Assembly: GCA_963576565.1 (NCBI GenBank)
Contig: OY755046.1
Coordinates: 63,833,379 to 63,897,378, forward strand
Origin: Aspidapion aeneum
Taxonomy: Eukaryota > Arthropoda > Insecta > Coleoptera > Brentidae
Direction: 5' to 3'
Length of the DNA: 64,000 bases
Positions 42,301 to 53,639 of this stretch are shown here, in pieces. Below the pieces are notes generated by a model. The model was not told where the DNA came from and ran no database searches. It was given only the letters and a program-made list of their open reading frames with translations. Within the stretch, counting starts at the first letter, position 1; every line of letters starts with the position of its first letter. Both the position numbers and the translations under genes were made by a program.

Positions 42301-43990
42301 AGGATCAGGCACACCTCTTATGGGATTTCTGTAATCCGTCGAACCTCATGAAATTTTGGTATGTTGTAGACCGTACCTTTCTTATTAAAAGTTCTCATGG
42401 GCCTAACTCAAATTAATGACCAGTTTTTGAAATACAGGGTGTTAAAACTGATAATGTCCAAGAAGCATGATAGCCCATTAGACGGGTTTTACACATATTT
42501 ACGATTTACTTATTATTTTTAATCTCTACCTTTAAAACATTATCTACAGGGTGTTTAAGTAAATGTTAGTCGAATGCTTTAATGAGAAACAAGACTAATA
42601 TGTCATAGATTAAACCTTACTTATACAGGGTTCCCAGAAATGCTATAGGGTTATTCTTTTGAAAACCATACAGAGTCTATCTTAAAAATTTTGAAGTTGT
42701 TTCTCTATTTTTATACAAGAGATCAAAAAGGATCAGGCACACCTCTTATGGGATTTTTGTAATGCGTCGAACCTCATGAAATTTTGGTATGTTGTAGACC
42801 GTACCTTTCTTATTAAAAGTTCTCATGGGCCTAACTTAAATTAATTTTCAGTTTTTGGAATACAGAGTGTTGAAAGTGATTATGTTCAAGAAGCATAACG
42901 GCCCTTTAGACGGTTTTCCAAACATCTACGCAATGTTACTATTACACAGTGGCGTATATAGAAAAAAGTTTCGGGATGGGCCCGAGGCAGTTTGGGGGGG
43001 GGCCGAGACCCCATGATGCCGTATTTTATGTTTGTATTCAGGAAATATGTGGAACATATCTAAAAAAATCTTAGCTTCGGGGGGGGGGGGAGGGGCCCGG
43101 GCCACTGCTATTACATATTGAGTATTTATTAGCTTTTTAATAATTCTTGACTTATTAATTAAGTATTTAATACAGGATGGTTCTGCAAATATAATATTTT
43201 AAATACTATTACAAAATCTATGTATTTTATATACTATTAAGCATTCTACTATTAACACAGAGTTTTTAGCGAGTTTGTGCTACAAAAAAGCAAACTCTAC
43301 CACCCTGTAGATAATGTTTTAAAGGCACAGATTGAAAACAATCGTAAATATCGGTAATATTAACATTGTGTATATATTTGGAAAACCCGTCTAAAGAGCT
43401 ATTATGCTTCTTGGATATTATCATTTTCCACACCCTGTAATAACTTTTGATGGGAAAGGTTCAATCTAAAACACACTAACGCTTGTTTCTCATACAGATT
43501 AAAAAGAATAAATACATCATAAATATATGTAATACTACCATTGCGTATATGCGCGGAAAACCCGTCTAAAGAGCTATTATGCTTCTTGGACATTATTACT
43601 TTCAACACCCTGTATTAACTGGTCATTCATTTATGTTGCCCTAGGAGAAATTTTGATGAGCAAGACTTAATCTACAACATACTAGAGCGTGTTTAAAACA
43701 TTCGACTAAACACCCTGTAGATAATGTTTTAAAGGTACACCTTAAAAACAATAAATAAATCGTAAATATGTGTAATACTAACATTGTGTATATATTTGGA
43801 AAACCCGTCTAAAGAGCTATTATGCTTCTTGAACATCATCACTTTCAACACCCTGTATTTCAAAAACTGGTCATTAATGTAAGTTGGGCCCATAAGAACT
43901 TTTGATAAGAAAGGACTAATCTTCAACATATCAAAATTTCATGAAGTTTGACGAATTACAGAAATTCCATAAGAGGTGTGCCTGATCCTA
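42301..43990. mobile_element. Foldback element with repeated arms
   Basis: The left end AGGATCAGGCACACCTCTTA and its complement at 43966-43990 open arms of about 250 bp. An internal direct copy of the left arm starts at 42729, and further inverted partial arms lie at 43320-43430 and 43540-43640. All share GAAATACAGGGTGTTNAAA and AAGCATNATNGCCCNTTAGACGG modules. No coding sequence. Confidence 0.75.
42947..43107. mobile_element. MITE of 161 bp, exact 8-bp duplication
   Basis: Starts CAGTGGCGTATATAG, ends GGGCCCGGGCCACTG; CTATTACA flanks both sides (42939-42946, 43108-43115). Interior G-runs and a core with ATGCCGTATTTTATGTTTGT also occur at 56905 and 57268. Inserted in the foldback. Confidence 0.9.
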
Positions 43991-44043
43991 ACATGGAAAG
44001 GTTTCCAAATGGAGAGAAAGTAAATATGTAGGATTGCTATATT

Positions 44044-44760
44044 TTGTGTAATGAGAATGCAGGTTTGTCAATCTTCAGAATACTTAGAAATAATTTAATT
44101 GAATATGGTTCCTTTAAAAAACAAAATCGTACCGAACCGAACCTGATGAAAATATTGAAGCTCTGGCTTTACAAAGTGCCGTTAACAATCCTCGCATCTC
44201 CCTTCGTGAACTGGAAAATAATGTTGAAGTGCCCAAATCAACTGCACAAAGACTCTAAGTATTATCCATATGCAACACATATTAGTCAAGCACTCCGAAA
44301 TGGTGACTTAGAAAGAAGAACCTTGTTTTGCAATTGGTTCATACAAAAATCTTAAGAAAACCCTCAATTTCCGCTTAAGGTTTTAAATTTTAGAAAATTT
44401 GCCTCTTCAAGATGTAGCAAACATGTGGTTCCAGCAAAATGGAGCACCTCCACATAATGCAAGAATCATAACCGACTATTTAAATCAGCAATGGAATTAA
44501 CTGGATCGGAAATCGAGGTCCAGTTGCCTGGCCTGCACGTTCGCCGGACCTTAGGCTTCTTGATTTTTGTATTTGAGGATATTTAAAGGATAAAGTTTAT
44601 TCTACTACTCATAATACGATAGAAGAACTTGAGGCAGTCGTTGTTCAAGCCATGTAAGAAATTTCTGAACAAATGGTTAAAGATGCATGCATGTCTCTCT
44701 AACTCATCGATGCAGGATTTGCATGAATAACAACGGTGGAATTTTAAAATATTTGTTTAT
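44044..44760 (+). pseudogene. Tc/mariner-like transposase relic, first copy
   Basis: Broken frames: NNLIEYGSFKKQNRTEPN, KYYPYATHISQALRNGDLER, RTLFCNWFIQKS, then after a shift VANMWFQQNGAPPHNARIIT and WPARSPDLRLLDF. These are DDE-type transposase blocks, but the block between NWFIQKS and VANMW, which should hold the first catalytic Asp, is deleted, and the second Asp of the usual QQDGAPPH motif is Asn. Dead. Confidence 0.85.
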
Positions 44761-44848
44761 TTAATTCAATGCTTTGTTATCGGTTTTTAGTTTTATTTTA
44801 AATTAAATAATAAATGCAAACTTTTGTTTGTTGTTTTGTTTTGTTGTT

Positions 44849-45400
44849 CCCTTCGTGAACTGGAAATAATGTTGAAGTACCCAAATCAACTGCACAAAGA
44901 ATTCTTTAAAAAATTAAGTATTATCCATATGCAACACATATTAGGCCAGCACTCCGAGATGGTGACTTAGAAAGAAGAACCTTGTTTTGCAATTGGTTCA
45001 TACAAAAATCGTAAGAAAACCCTCAATTTCCGCTTAAGGTTTTAAATTTTATAAAATTTGCCTCTTCAAGATGTAGCAAACATGTGGTTCCAGCAAAATG
45101 GAGCACCTCCACATAATGCAAGAATCATAACCGACTATTTGAATCAGCAATGGAATTAACTGGATCGGAAATCGAGGTCCAGTTGCCTGGCCTGCACGTT
45201 CGCCGGACCTTAGGCTTCTTGATTTTTGTATTTGAGGATATTTAAAGGATAAAGTTTATTCTACTACTCATAATACGATAGAAGAACTTGAGGCAGTCGT
45301 TGTTCAAGTCATGTAAGAAATTTTGAACCAATGGTTAAAGATGCATGCATGTCTCTAACTCATCGATGCAGGATTTGCATGAATAACAACGGTGGAATTT
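44849..45400 (+). pseudogene. Tc/mariner-like transposase relic, tandem second copy
   Basis: Repeats 44210-44828 about 640 bp downstream with few differences, including the same internal deletion and the same QQNGAPPH change. The duplication therefore happened after the damage. It retains the LRELEIMLKYPNQLHKEFF-like stretch in broken frames. Confidence 0.85.
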
Positions 45401-45695
45401 TCGAATATTTGCTTATTTAATTCAATGCTTTGTTATCGGTTTTTAGTTTTATTTTAAATTAAATAATAAATGCAAACTTTTGTTTTAGAAATAACAGATT
45501 TAGCCAGAGAAAAATTAAAAAATAAGGACCTTAAAGAAAAGGTAGTTACGTAGGTATGACAACAAACACAACTACGGCATTTGTTTCATAGCCAACTAAG
45601 TGAAAAACTTTTTTTTAAAATAAATTCACATTTTCCGTCTTTCAAAGTTCGGCCTTTTGTGGTCTATTTATTGAAGTATAAATGCAATATGGCGG

Positions 45696-45943
45696 CAAGG
45701 GCGGATCCAGAGGTGCTTCTCGGGGGGGAGCACTTTAGGTGACATTCTCTGTTGGTAAAAAACGGTATATATTTTTTAAAGCAGCAGTGGTTGTAATTTC
45801 GATGATAATAACAATAGACACTTTCATGCAATTTTGAATTTTTATTAGCAAAAACATTACTTTTTACTCATTTTTTGTATATTCAAAAAATTCTCGGGGG
45901 GGGGTGTAAGTGCCCCAAGTGCCCCCCCCTGGATCCGCCACTG
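45696..45943. mobile_element. hAT MITE of 248 bp
   Basis: Ends CAAGGGCGGATCCAG and CTGGATCCGCCACTG; exact 8-bp duplication TATGGCGG at 45688-45695 and 45944-45951. G-run and C-run subterminal blocks. Confidence 0.9.
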
Positions 45944-46242
45944 TATGGCGGTCATAAGAAATAACAAAAAATTGTTAACGTCATTCAATTGGTCGTAGTT
46001 GTTTATAGAAAACTCCCAAATTTCCTTAAATTTGTTTGCAAGATGGCGGCGATATTTCAATTTTTCAAAAAACACAATTTTTAGTTTTTGCTTGATATTT
46101 TAGTAACCCCTGTAGATATCTTTAATATTGATACAGCACCTGATTGGGCTTAGAATAGTGCAACTTTTTTCTCATTTAAACAAACTCGTATCTTTTACCG
46201 TTTCCGAAATTCCCATGTAGATTTTATTTGGGACACCCTGTA

Positions 46243-47225
46243 TAGTCAAAACATAACTATTTTTTTTTAAGTGTGTAATACACGCGAATGGGACAATTCG
46301 CCGCCGATGACTCGCTGTGGCCGATTTGCCGTCGGATCAACTCGTCGCCGACCTAACTCGCCGTCGCTGTGGTTTTAGTTTGCAATTTTGTTTATTTATT
46401 TAATTTTCTCGAGGCCGTCTAAATAGACAAATTAATGACTCCAACCGCGCGCTGGAGGGCCAACTCCTGTTAAAAATCGGTTTGTGCGCACTTGTTTTGG
46501 GGTTTTTTATATAGTATTTGTGGTGTGGAACATCAAATTAGACAAAATTTGTTTTAGATTTTTCAAATACAGGGCAGATCGCTTCACCCGGGGCGAACCG
46601 CAAAAGTAGGCAGTACCCCATGGGATGACCTGTGCCCTTCTAAAAATCGTCACTAGTAATAGTTAGCTAGTATGTAAGCCAAGCGTTACCAGGGCTCTAA
46701 TATTTTCCTTACTCAGTAGTTTAAGGCACGAATTGACATATCTGTCAATATTTGTAATAGCTTTCAAACTCTAAACAAACCTAGGGGAAATCTATCATCA
46801 GGCGCCATCTATTTTTAGCTTTGCTAAGTTCATGGCCGTTACCATAGGTTTAGTTTCGTTTGTTTTCTTGTCTGAACACATGGGCGGTCTCAGACTTGCA
46901 AAAAGAAGGGCCATTTCTATTCTTATAACTAATGTTTATGTAGTCAAAACATAAAACTAGTTTTTTTCTGGGGTGTGTAATACACGCTAATGGGAGAATT
47001 CGCCGCGGATGACTCGCGGTGGCTGATTTGCCGTCGGATCAACTGATCGCCGACCCAACTCACCTACGTTACAACTCGCCGTCGCTGTTGTTTTAGATTG
47101 CATTTTTGTTTATTTATTTAATTTTTTCGAGGCCGGCTAAACACACAAATTAATGTCCAACCAATCGCGTGCTGGAGGGCCAACTCCTGTTAAAAGTCGG
47201 TTTGTACTTCTTTTGGGGTTTTTTT
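46243..47225. repeat. Direct repeats of about 270 bp, CpG-rich
   Basis: 46243-46515 and 46943-47222 are direct repeats starting GTCAAAACATAA and containing TGTGTAATACACGC, GATTTGCCGTCGGATCAACT and GGAGGGCCAACTCCTGTTAA. They are separated by 430 bp of unrelated sequence with no protein seen. The layout resembles short LTRs or two separate insertions, but no LTR-element signals were found. Confidence 0.7.
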
Positions 47226-47229
47226 TACC

Positions 47230-47998
47230 CAATAGCAGCACGGCGAAAGGAAGGGTAATGTTTTTCGATTGGGATATGCCGCACACCCCCTGAAAAAGAG
47301 TCACAACTCAAAAATCGCCCTTATTGAGATAAACCTGCCGCCATCATCGAAATAACTTGTACTTTCTTCCATAAAAGCGTCACATTTATGTTTCGACAAT
47401 TCACCGCGAAATGGCCATGTGACTCTTTCATTTTGTCCAGTTTAGCTGAGAATGCGTTCCTTTACAGTGTCACTTTTGACTTTATAACAGCGTGAACGTG
47501 GAGTTTTATCCTGAAAAGAGTCACATTTCGAGTTGTGAAGGTTTTCGTGTGAACTATTGGTTAAATCTGACCCATATAACAAGTAAAATACTGTTCTTTT
47601 TTGTGTTGTGACTGTTTTTTCGAATTGTTCAGTGTACTTAGAATTAAGGAGAATAAGAAAAAAATCTTTTGATTTTATTAATATCACATTCCCAGTTGTT
47701 ATTCAGCATTTTATAACTCGTTGTAAAAATAAATACAAAGTTTCTTCTTTATTTGTTTCCTTTTTTTATATTATTTACTATCCTGCGTGACATCTTGATT
47801 TACAACGTCATGATGCCTTGTTCTAAAAAAGTGTCACAATATCGGGTTTTTGTCTTTTTTTAGCTCACACATATACTATACTATAGTAGTGTGAGCTATG
47901 GTGATCCTAATTTTTTCGAGAAAAAAAAGTTGCTCCGATTTCAAAATTTTTTATATATCTTTGCGTTTCAGATGATTTTAAAACTTTTTTGTTGCGCC

Positions 47999-48040
<42 letters not shown>

Positions 48041-49045
48041 ATGTCTGTCTGTCTGTATGTCTGTCTGTAACGACCAACGCGCATAACTCAAAAACCGCTT
48101 GGCCGATTTTATTGAAATTTGGTACCTAGGCTGGGTCTTGGGTCGAGATGGTCCCATTTAAAAATGAACAAAATCCACCGAACACAAACCAAATAAAAGG
48201 GTGGGGGTAGATTTCAAAAATTAGAGTTTATGTGAACATATGGTGTGTGTGATATCAAACAAAAGGTAATTGAGTCTGGAGTTAAACAAAATACATTTTG
48301 ATTTATTTTAAAAAATGGGTGGGGGTATATTTCAAAAATTAGAGTTTAAGTGAAAATTTGGCGTGTGTGATATCAAACGAAAGGTAATTGAGTCCGGAGT
48401 TTAACAAAATACAATATAGTTTTCGTTTTTTTTAAGGGTGGGGGTAGATTTCAAAAATTTGAGTTTAAGTCAAAACATTGCTTGTGTGGTATCAAACAAA
48501 AGGTAATTTAGTCTGGAGTTGAATAAAATATATTTCAGTTTTAGTTATATTAGCTCACACGTACACTATAACTATAGTACCTAGTGTGAGCTTAGGGGTC
48601 CATATATTGGCAGAGTATTTTACTAAAAACGACAAAAATCATTTTTTCTGAGAAACGTACTGCACCAATTACATTGAGTTAATAGGTTCCTGTTAATATA
48701 AAATAACATGTTAACTCGTAATTTGTCATGTAAGTGAAAAATGACAATGTTTTTTGAGTTCTTTTTGACTATTTTTTAGCGGGGGTGCGATATATGTATG
48801 TAAGTATGTTAGTGTCACGCTAGAGGCTAAACGGCTGAACCGATTTTGACAAAAAAGATGTCGTTGAAGGCTACTGATCCCGAAGGTGTATAGGCTATAT
48901 TTTTTTAAACAGGAAACAACATGCCGGTCTTTAGACGCCTTTTTGTCACAAGATGTAGGCTTTAGGGAATACAAATTATCTACATTTCAGGCGATTTTAA
49001 TGAAATTCCTTTGATCACCCATTGCAAATGTCCTCTAATTTACCG
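47230..49045 (+). repeat. Second copy of the 3480-3786 repeat, split by an insertion
   Basis: 47230-47275 (CACGGCGAAAGGAAGGGTAA) and 48775-49045 (GCTAGAGGCTAAACGGCTGA) are parts of one repeat that is continuous at 3480-3786. The 1.5 kb between starts CGCACACCCCCTGAAAAAGA and ends with the near-complement TTTTAGCGGGGGTGCG, so it is probably a TIR element. It carries scattered AAGNGTCACA motifs and a hairpin-ended element. Confidence 0.65.
47860..48619 (-). mobile_element. Hairpin-ended (GACA)n element, copy 6
   Basis: Inverted. The hairpin AGCTCACACATATACTATAC...GTGTGAGCT is at 47862-47898, the (CTGT)n tract at 47998-48068, and the distal hairpin with CCATATATTGGCAGAGTATT at 48550-48619. Confidence 0.93.
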
Positions 49046-49302
49046 AACCGAACCTGCTCCCACCAATCTCCCCTTCTGTCATTCCTCCACCCAATTCAAA
49101 AACCATCTTCGCATAAGTTTATTAAATATAGGGCGATTTCAAAAATTCTTTCTGCATACGCTTTCAGTTTTTTTTTCAACACCATTATACTAGTTTGGGT
49201 GAGTGAGGGCCCTAAGAAATGTAAAAAGTAAATTTTAAAAAGGTTCTGCTTAGCGCGTTTTTAAAACGTCCTTTTCGGGACGTTCAAAAACGTACTTTTT
49301 AG

Positions 49303-50460
49303 CATTGAAGTCCCTCAGGCCCCCCCTAAGATATTTTAGGCCTCCCCTACCGACTAGTAGGAAAAGAACATGACGCTGAAAATACATACTTTTCTATTAT
49401 TATTCGGGAAATATTCAAATAAAATAGGTGCATTAAAATTTAAAATCATTCAGATAATGTTTACATTTCAGGAAAAAGCCCTTGTCTTGCGGAATTGGGC
49501 TTTTTCTCTTTAAATTATCGGTAACTTTTCTGCACTTATGCAATTTCCCCAAAAATATTTTTTAAATTTAAACATAATTATGCATATTGAATATTTCATA
49601 CATATTGGCGACATCTTGTAAAATATTATAGAAGTGTAAGTTAAATTTCGCATTTAATAAAGACAGCGACCTTTGCCCCTCTGTTTCCGAAATCGGGTTG
49701 TAGATGTCGTAAGGTTATAAAAGACCTTTTTAAACTGTTTTTCTAAAATAAATATAATAATCTTTTTAGTTTTTTTGAGGTTAGCGTTTAGTGTCTTATG
49801 AAAATTTTCCGATTTTGGTGACAATTTCATAACCATTTTCATATTAAGTTTTCCCACGTCGTTAAATGGAATAAATTCGTCGAGCAATACCGGGAAATTT
49901 TTAATATTAATACTTCTACTCTAAGAGCAGAAATGACCGTTTTAAAGAATTGTATTTTTCGGTTAAAAAACTGTTGGTCATGATTCTATCAAACAACATA
50001 TAGCAGAAAACACCTATCCAAACCTCTACCAACTTTTTAAAGTTGCGAGTATTCTTCCAATTTCAAGTGCAACTTGCGAGAGGTCTTTCTCTGCCATGAG
50101 GAGAGTTTTTAATTGGCTTAGAACAACTATGATTCAAGAGAGACACGTAGGTTTGTCATTGTTATTCATAGAAAAAGATGTTGAGGTCGACTTAGACAGT
50201 GTGGTAGACGCTTTCAGTCAGCGACATAGAAAACTTTCTTTGTAGAATTGCTGAATTACATACTTCCTGTGTATACATATAAATAAGTTGGTAAATGTAC
50301 TATTAAATTTGTTATATTAAAATATTAGAACATTTAAGGCGCGTATTTTTTTTTATTCATTGCACACTTTGCACGACTCTTTAAAACCTATGTTTGCTTT
50401 TTGTTCAAGATAGACCGGGGCCACGGCCCCCCCTGAAAAGCAAGGCTAGCTACGCCAATG
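49303..50460 (+). mobile_element. hAT element, 1158 bp, with transposase 3' end
   Basis: Exact 8-bp duplication CTTTTTAG at 49295-49302 and 50461-50468. Ends CATTGAAGTCCCTCAGG and CTAGCTACGCCAATG. Internally deleted: only the transposase C-terminus remains. Confidence 0.85.
49967..50245 (+). pseudogene. hAT transposase C-terminal dimerisation domain
   Basis: Reads NTYPNLYQLFKVASILPISS, ATCERSFSAMRRVFNWLRTT, then MIQERHVGLSLLFIEKDVEV, ending at TAG 50243. The LPxSSATCERSFSxMRR signature is the hAT dimerisation region, of the kind seen in ZMYM1/zinc-finger-862-like transposases. The frame is open for about 85 codons with a stop upstream; no N-terminal or catalytic part is present. Confidence 0.9.
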
Positions 50461-50559
50461 CTTTTTAGGTACGCCAAAGTTAAGGCCCGAAGAGATCTAA
50501 AACGTGAGTATATTTTAAAAACGTCCTGCCTAACGCCTTTTTAAAACGTCCTTTTAAAA

Positions 50560-50660
50560 CTTGAATATCTCAGCCCTTGTCAACATTTCGAGGTGGCAAC
50601 CAGGATATTGGGATTCAGCGAAGTCAAAATACGGGGAATTGACTATTTGAGAAAAAATCT
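50560..50660. repeat. Solo end of the 10.2-13.2 kb TIR family
   Basis: CAACATTTCGAGGTGGCAAC and GATATTGGGATTCAGCGAAG match the right TIR at 13120-13180 of the long-TIR element. Only one end is seen. Confidence 0.55.
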
Positions 50661-51056
50661 TGTCTTAACAAACCTTTTACAAAAAAAATCGCAAACTAAA
50701 ACTACGGTGGCGGCGAGTTGTCTCGGCGGTAAGTTTTGGCGGCGAAATCTCTGGTAAAAGTGGGTGGGGGGCATGGCCCTCCTAGGCCTCCCCCTGGCAC
50801 CGACACTGTCGAAGAGAATGGCGTCATCTGTAGATATTATTTTAAACCATGATGAAAAAAGCAAGGATATGTGTAGTCAAAAGTAGAATCTTAATAAAAA
50901 ATGTGTTTCAGTAATTATTAAATACTGAGTTCTAAAATTTTAGTTTGTTTCTTTATTTTTCTGAAACCTCTCAAGGATAATTGCCTCGGTAACGATTTTG
51001 CTCTATTTTGATCTCTACCTAACCTTTCTCCGTCAAGTTTTGGCATTTATTGCTTC

Positions 51057-51360
51057 CAGTGGCGGCTGGTGACGTTATGCAATGGCCGACTTCAACTAAA
51101 ACAAACGTTCCTCCCGCTCCTGCTCGAGAACATCTACCCATACCCCGCTGAAAAACGGGTGAAATTGAAACCTTGCCAAGCGCGGCGCTGCCGGCTTGTA
51201 ATTATTTACGCTAAAAAAGTTCAATTAATCGCTTGCTGTTAACCACGGACAATAAAAAGAAAAGATTTACCTTTTTTAAATAAATCAACTAAAAATACTG
51301 TTTGTTGTCTAGTTTTGGAAGGGCACTTCCCCGTTGCCCTCCCTGTACGAGCCGCCACTG
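51057..51360. mobile_element. hAT MITE of 304 bp
   Basis: Ends CAGTGGCGGCTGGTGACG and GTACGAGCCGCCACTG; flanks ATTGCTTC (51049-51056) and ATTGCTCC (51361-51368) form an 8-bp duplication with one change. Confidence 0.85.
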
Positions 51361-52025
51361 ATTGCTCCAGAAAATCATTTAAGCATGAAAGCGCATGCAT
51401 CGCACTGGCGCTTTTTTTCTGTGGCTTAAAAAATATGAAAAATATGTTTGAAGGTAAATGTCCTCAAAATCTAGGGTTACCAGACGTCCGGATTAATCCG
51501 GACATGTCCGGATTTTTACTACGTCCGCGTGGGTCCGGGTGGATTTTTCATAAACGTCCGGATTTTAAAGTAGCCGCCTTTATAAACATCAAATAATGCA
51601 AAATAAACTAGTTTCAAAAAATGTAATTAAACAATAATCGTCGATAAATTTAGCAGTGTGAATTCACCTAACGTTTTACCTTACATCTTGCCTGTTCAGT
51701 CAAAACGCATCAAGTAAAACTGTGTGTGTAGACGGAAAAACGGACGTTTTACTTGAACTGATTTAAGACGGAAGACCGCCTAGAGAACTGACCGGATCAC
51801 GCATTGTTTTCCAATAAATCCATCGTTTTGTATCAAAAACTGATCTAAAAACGTACGTTAAAACTATCAAGTGTCTAGTCTTTCAACCGTCATACTTGAA
51901 CCTTTTGACTGACAGGCAAGACGTAAGGTAAAACGTTATGTGAAGACCCCGCTTAAAGTAGTATTATTAATTTTGCCTTGTTGAAGTTTACACTTCTGCC
52001 TTGTGGTCTTAAGCACACACAATTT

Positions 52026-52750
52026 TTAGCTCACACATATACTATACTATAGTAGTTCGAGAAAAAAAAAAGTTGCTCCGATTTCAAAAATTTTTATATA
52101 TCTTTGCGTTTCAGATGATTTTGAAACTTTTTTGTTGCGCCGTCTGTCTGTCTGTCTGTCTGTCTGTATGTCTGTCTGTCTGTGTGTCTGTATGTCTGTC
52201 TGTAACGACCAACGCGCATAACTCAAAAACCGCTTGGCCGATTTTAATGAAATTTGGTACCTAGGCTGGGTCTTGGGTCGAGATGGTCCCATTTAAAAAT
52301 GAACAACATCCACCGAACACAAACCAAATAAAAGGGTGGGGGTAGATTTCAAAAATTAGAGTTTATGTGAAAATATGGCGTGTGTGATATTAAACGAAAG
52401 GTAATTGAGTCTGCAGTTAAACAAAATAAATTTTAATTTATTAAAAAAAAAAGGTGGGGGTATATTTTAAAAATTAGAGTTTAAGTGAAAATATGGCGTG
52501 TTTGATATCAAACGAAAGGTAATTGAGTCCGGAGTTTAACAAAATACATTTTAGTTTTTGTTTTTTTTTAAGGGTAGATTTCAAAAATTTGAGTTTAAGT
52601 CAAAACATGGCTTGTGTGGTATCAAACAAAAGGTAATTTAGTCTGGAGTTGAATAAGATATATTTCAGTTTTTAGTTATATTAGCTCACACGTACACTAT
52701 AACTATAGTACCTAGTGTGAGCTTAGGGGCCCATATATTGGCAGAGTATT
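52026..52750 (-). mobile_element. Hairpin-ended (GACA)n element, copy 7
   Basis: Inverted. The proximal hairpin is damaged: after AGCTCACACATATACTATAC...TAGTAG the closing half and about 25 bp are deleted. The distal end is intact to GGCAGAGTATT at 52750. Confidence 0.9.
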
Positions 52751-52752
52751 TT

Positions 52753-53031
52753 GATGAACTTTGTAATCTAAAAAAGTACATATCAGACAATTTTAATTCT
52801 GATGACCACAATCTGCGTACCCACGAAAAATGGGCAAAATATTTTAATGCAAGTATTTCTACCCAGTGGACCAAAGAAAGAAATAGGCTGCTTTTATCTT
52901 CTGTAAAAGGAATACTCATGACTTCATACAATTTAAGAAATATGAGCTGGTAAGAATTTTACGATTTTGTACTTCTGCCTAAAAATTCAACGCTGTTGAA
53001 TAAAATACAAAGCAGTGAAAAGTACCTATAA
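52753..53031 (+). pseudogene. Probable transposase C-terminus of the AGGGTTACCAGA element
   Basis: Open from the insertion boundary: DELCNLKKYISDNFNSDD, THEKWAKYFNASISTQWTKE, stop at 52951, then after a shift EFYDFVLLPKNSTLLNKIQS to 53031. It is placed just inside the 3' end of a TIR element. The family assignment (hAT-like) is from context rather than a recognised domain. Confidence 0.55.
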
Positions 53032-53178
53032 AATAGGAGGTATATTATGTTATTTATTAGTTATTGTTTTAATTTAAAAAAAAAGTTGATTTTTTGTGTG
53101 TGGCATCGAAAAAATTTTGACGTCCGGATTTTCTTGACGGCTGGTCCTGGTTAGAGACGTTTTCATCTGGTAACCCTA

Positions 53179-53639
53179 TCGCATGCTTGGGTTAGTCAGT
53201 CCGAAGCTCGAAATATTTCTGCGGTCGCGCACTCTGTTAGGAATATCTTTCAAGAATTTTCGCAGAGGAAAAAGTTGATCGTCTCGGCAAAATAAAGCTA
53301 TTTATCAAAATTCAGCATTTACTCACCACCGGTGTACTGTCTATCTATTTATTCAGAAACAAAGTCTACGAACGAAATATTATTCTACTTTCTACGTTTT
53401 AACGACCGGATCGAACTTGAGACGGTCATTCGTAGATGGTGCTGGTAGATCTTTAAAAACCTAAACCATCCATAAAAAAAATATACTACAGAAATAAAAA
53501 TGTGATTATGTGTTAAAAATAGTTTAGAGCTTTGATACCATATTATATTTCATATCTATTTTTCTATGTTCCATTTTCTGCAGTACTACAATATTGAAAT
53601 AACAGTAAGGATCTAACAAAACCTTATAATAAAAATAAT
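53179..53639. other. No gene recognised
   Basis: Unique-looking AT-rich DNA; no repeat match noticed in the window. Confidence 0.4.

Larger units (their letters stand above)
40862..46240 (+). mobile_element. Tc/mariner-like element swollen by nested insertions
   Basis: The left end CAGGGTGTCCCAGATAAAGC and the complement of the right end (CAGGGTGTCCCAAATAAAAT) form a TIR that continues to GGAATTTCGGAAACGGTAA, about 48 bp. TA flanks both sides (40860-40861, 46241-46242). Nested inside: palindromic MITEs (41039-42187), a foldback (42301-43990) with its own MITE, and a hAT MITE (45696-45943). The remains of the transposase are at 44040-45400. Confidence 0.8.
51472..53178 (+). mobile_element. 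hAT-like element with AGGGTTACCAGA ends, interrupted
   Basis: Left end TAGGGTTACCAGACGTCCGG; the right end TCTGGTAACCCTA is complementary. GACGTCCGGATT recurs near both ends. A hairpin-ended element (52026-52750) is inserted directly before the transposase remnant. Target duplication not resolved. Confidence 0.7.

Noticed and set aside
46243..47225. LTR retrotransposon
   Set aside because: No TG...CA ends, primer site, gag or pol in the 430-bp spacer; kept only as direct repeats.
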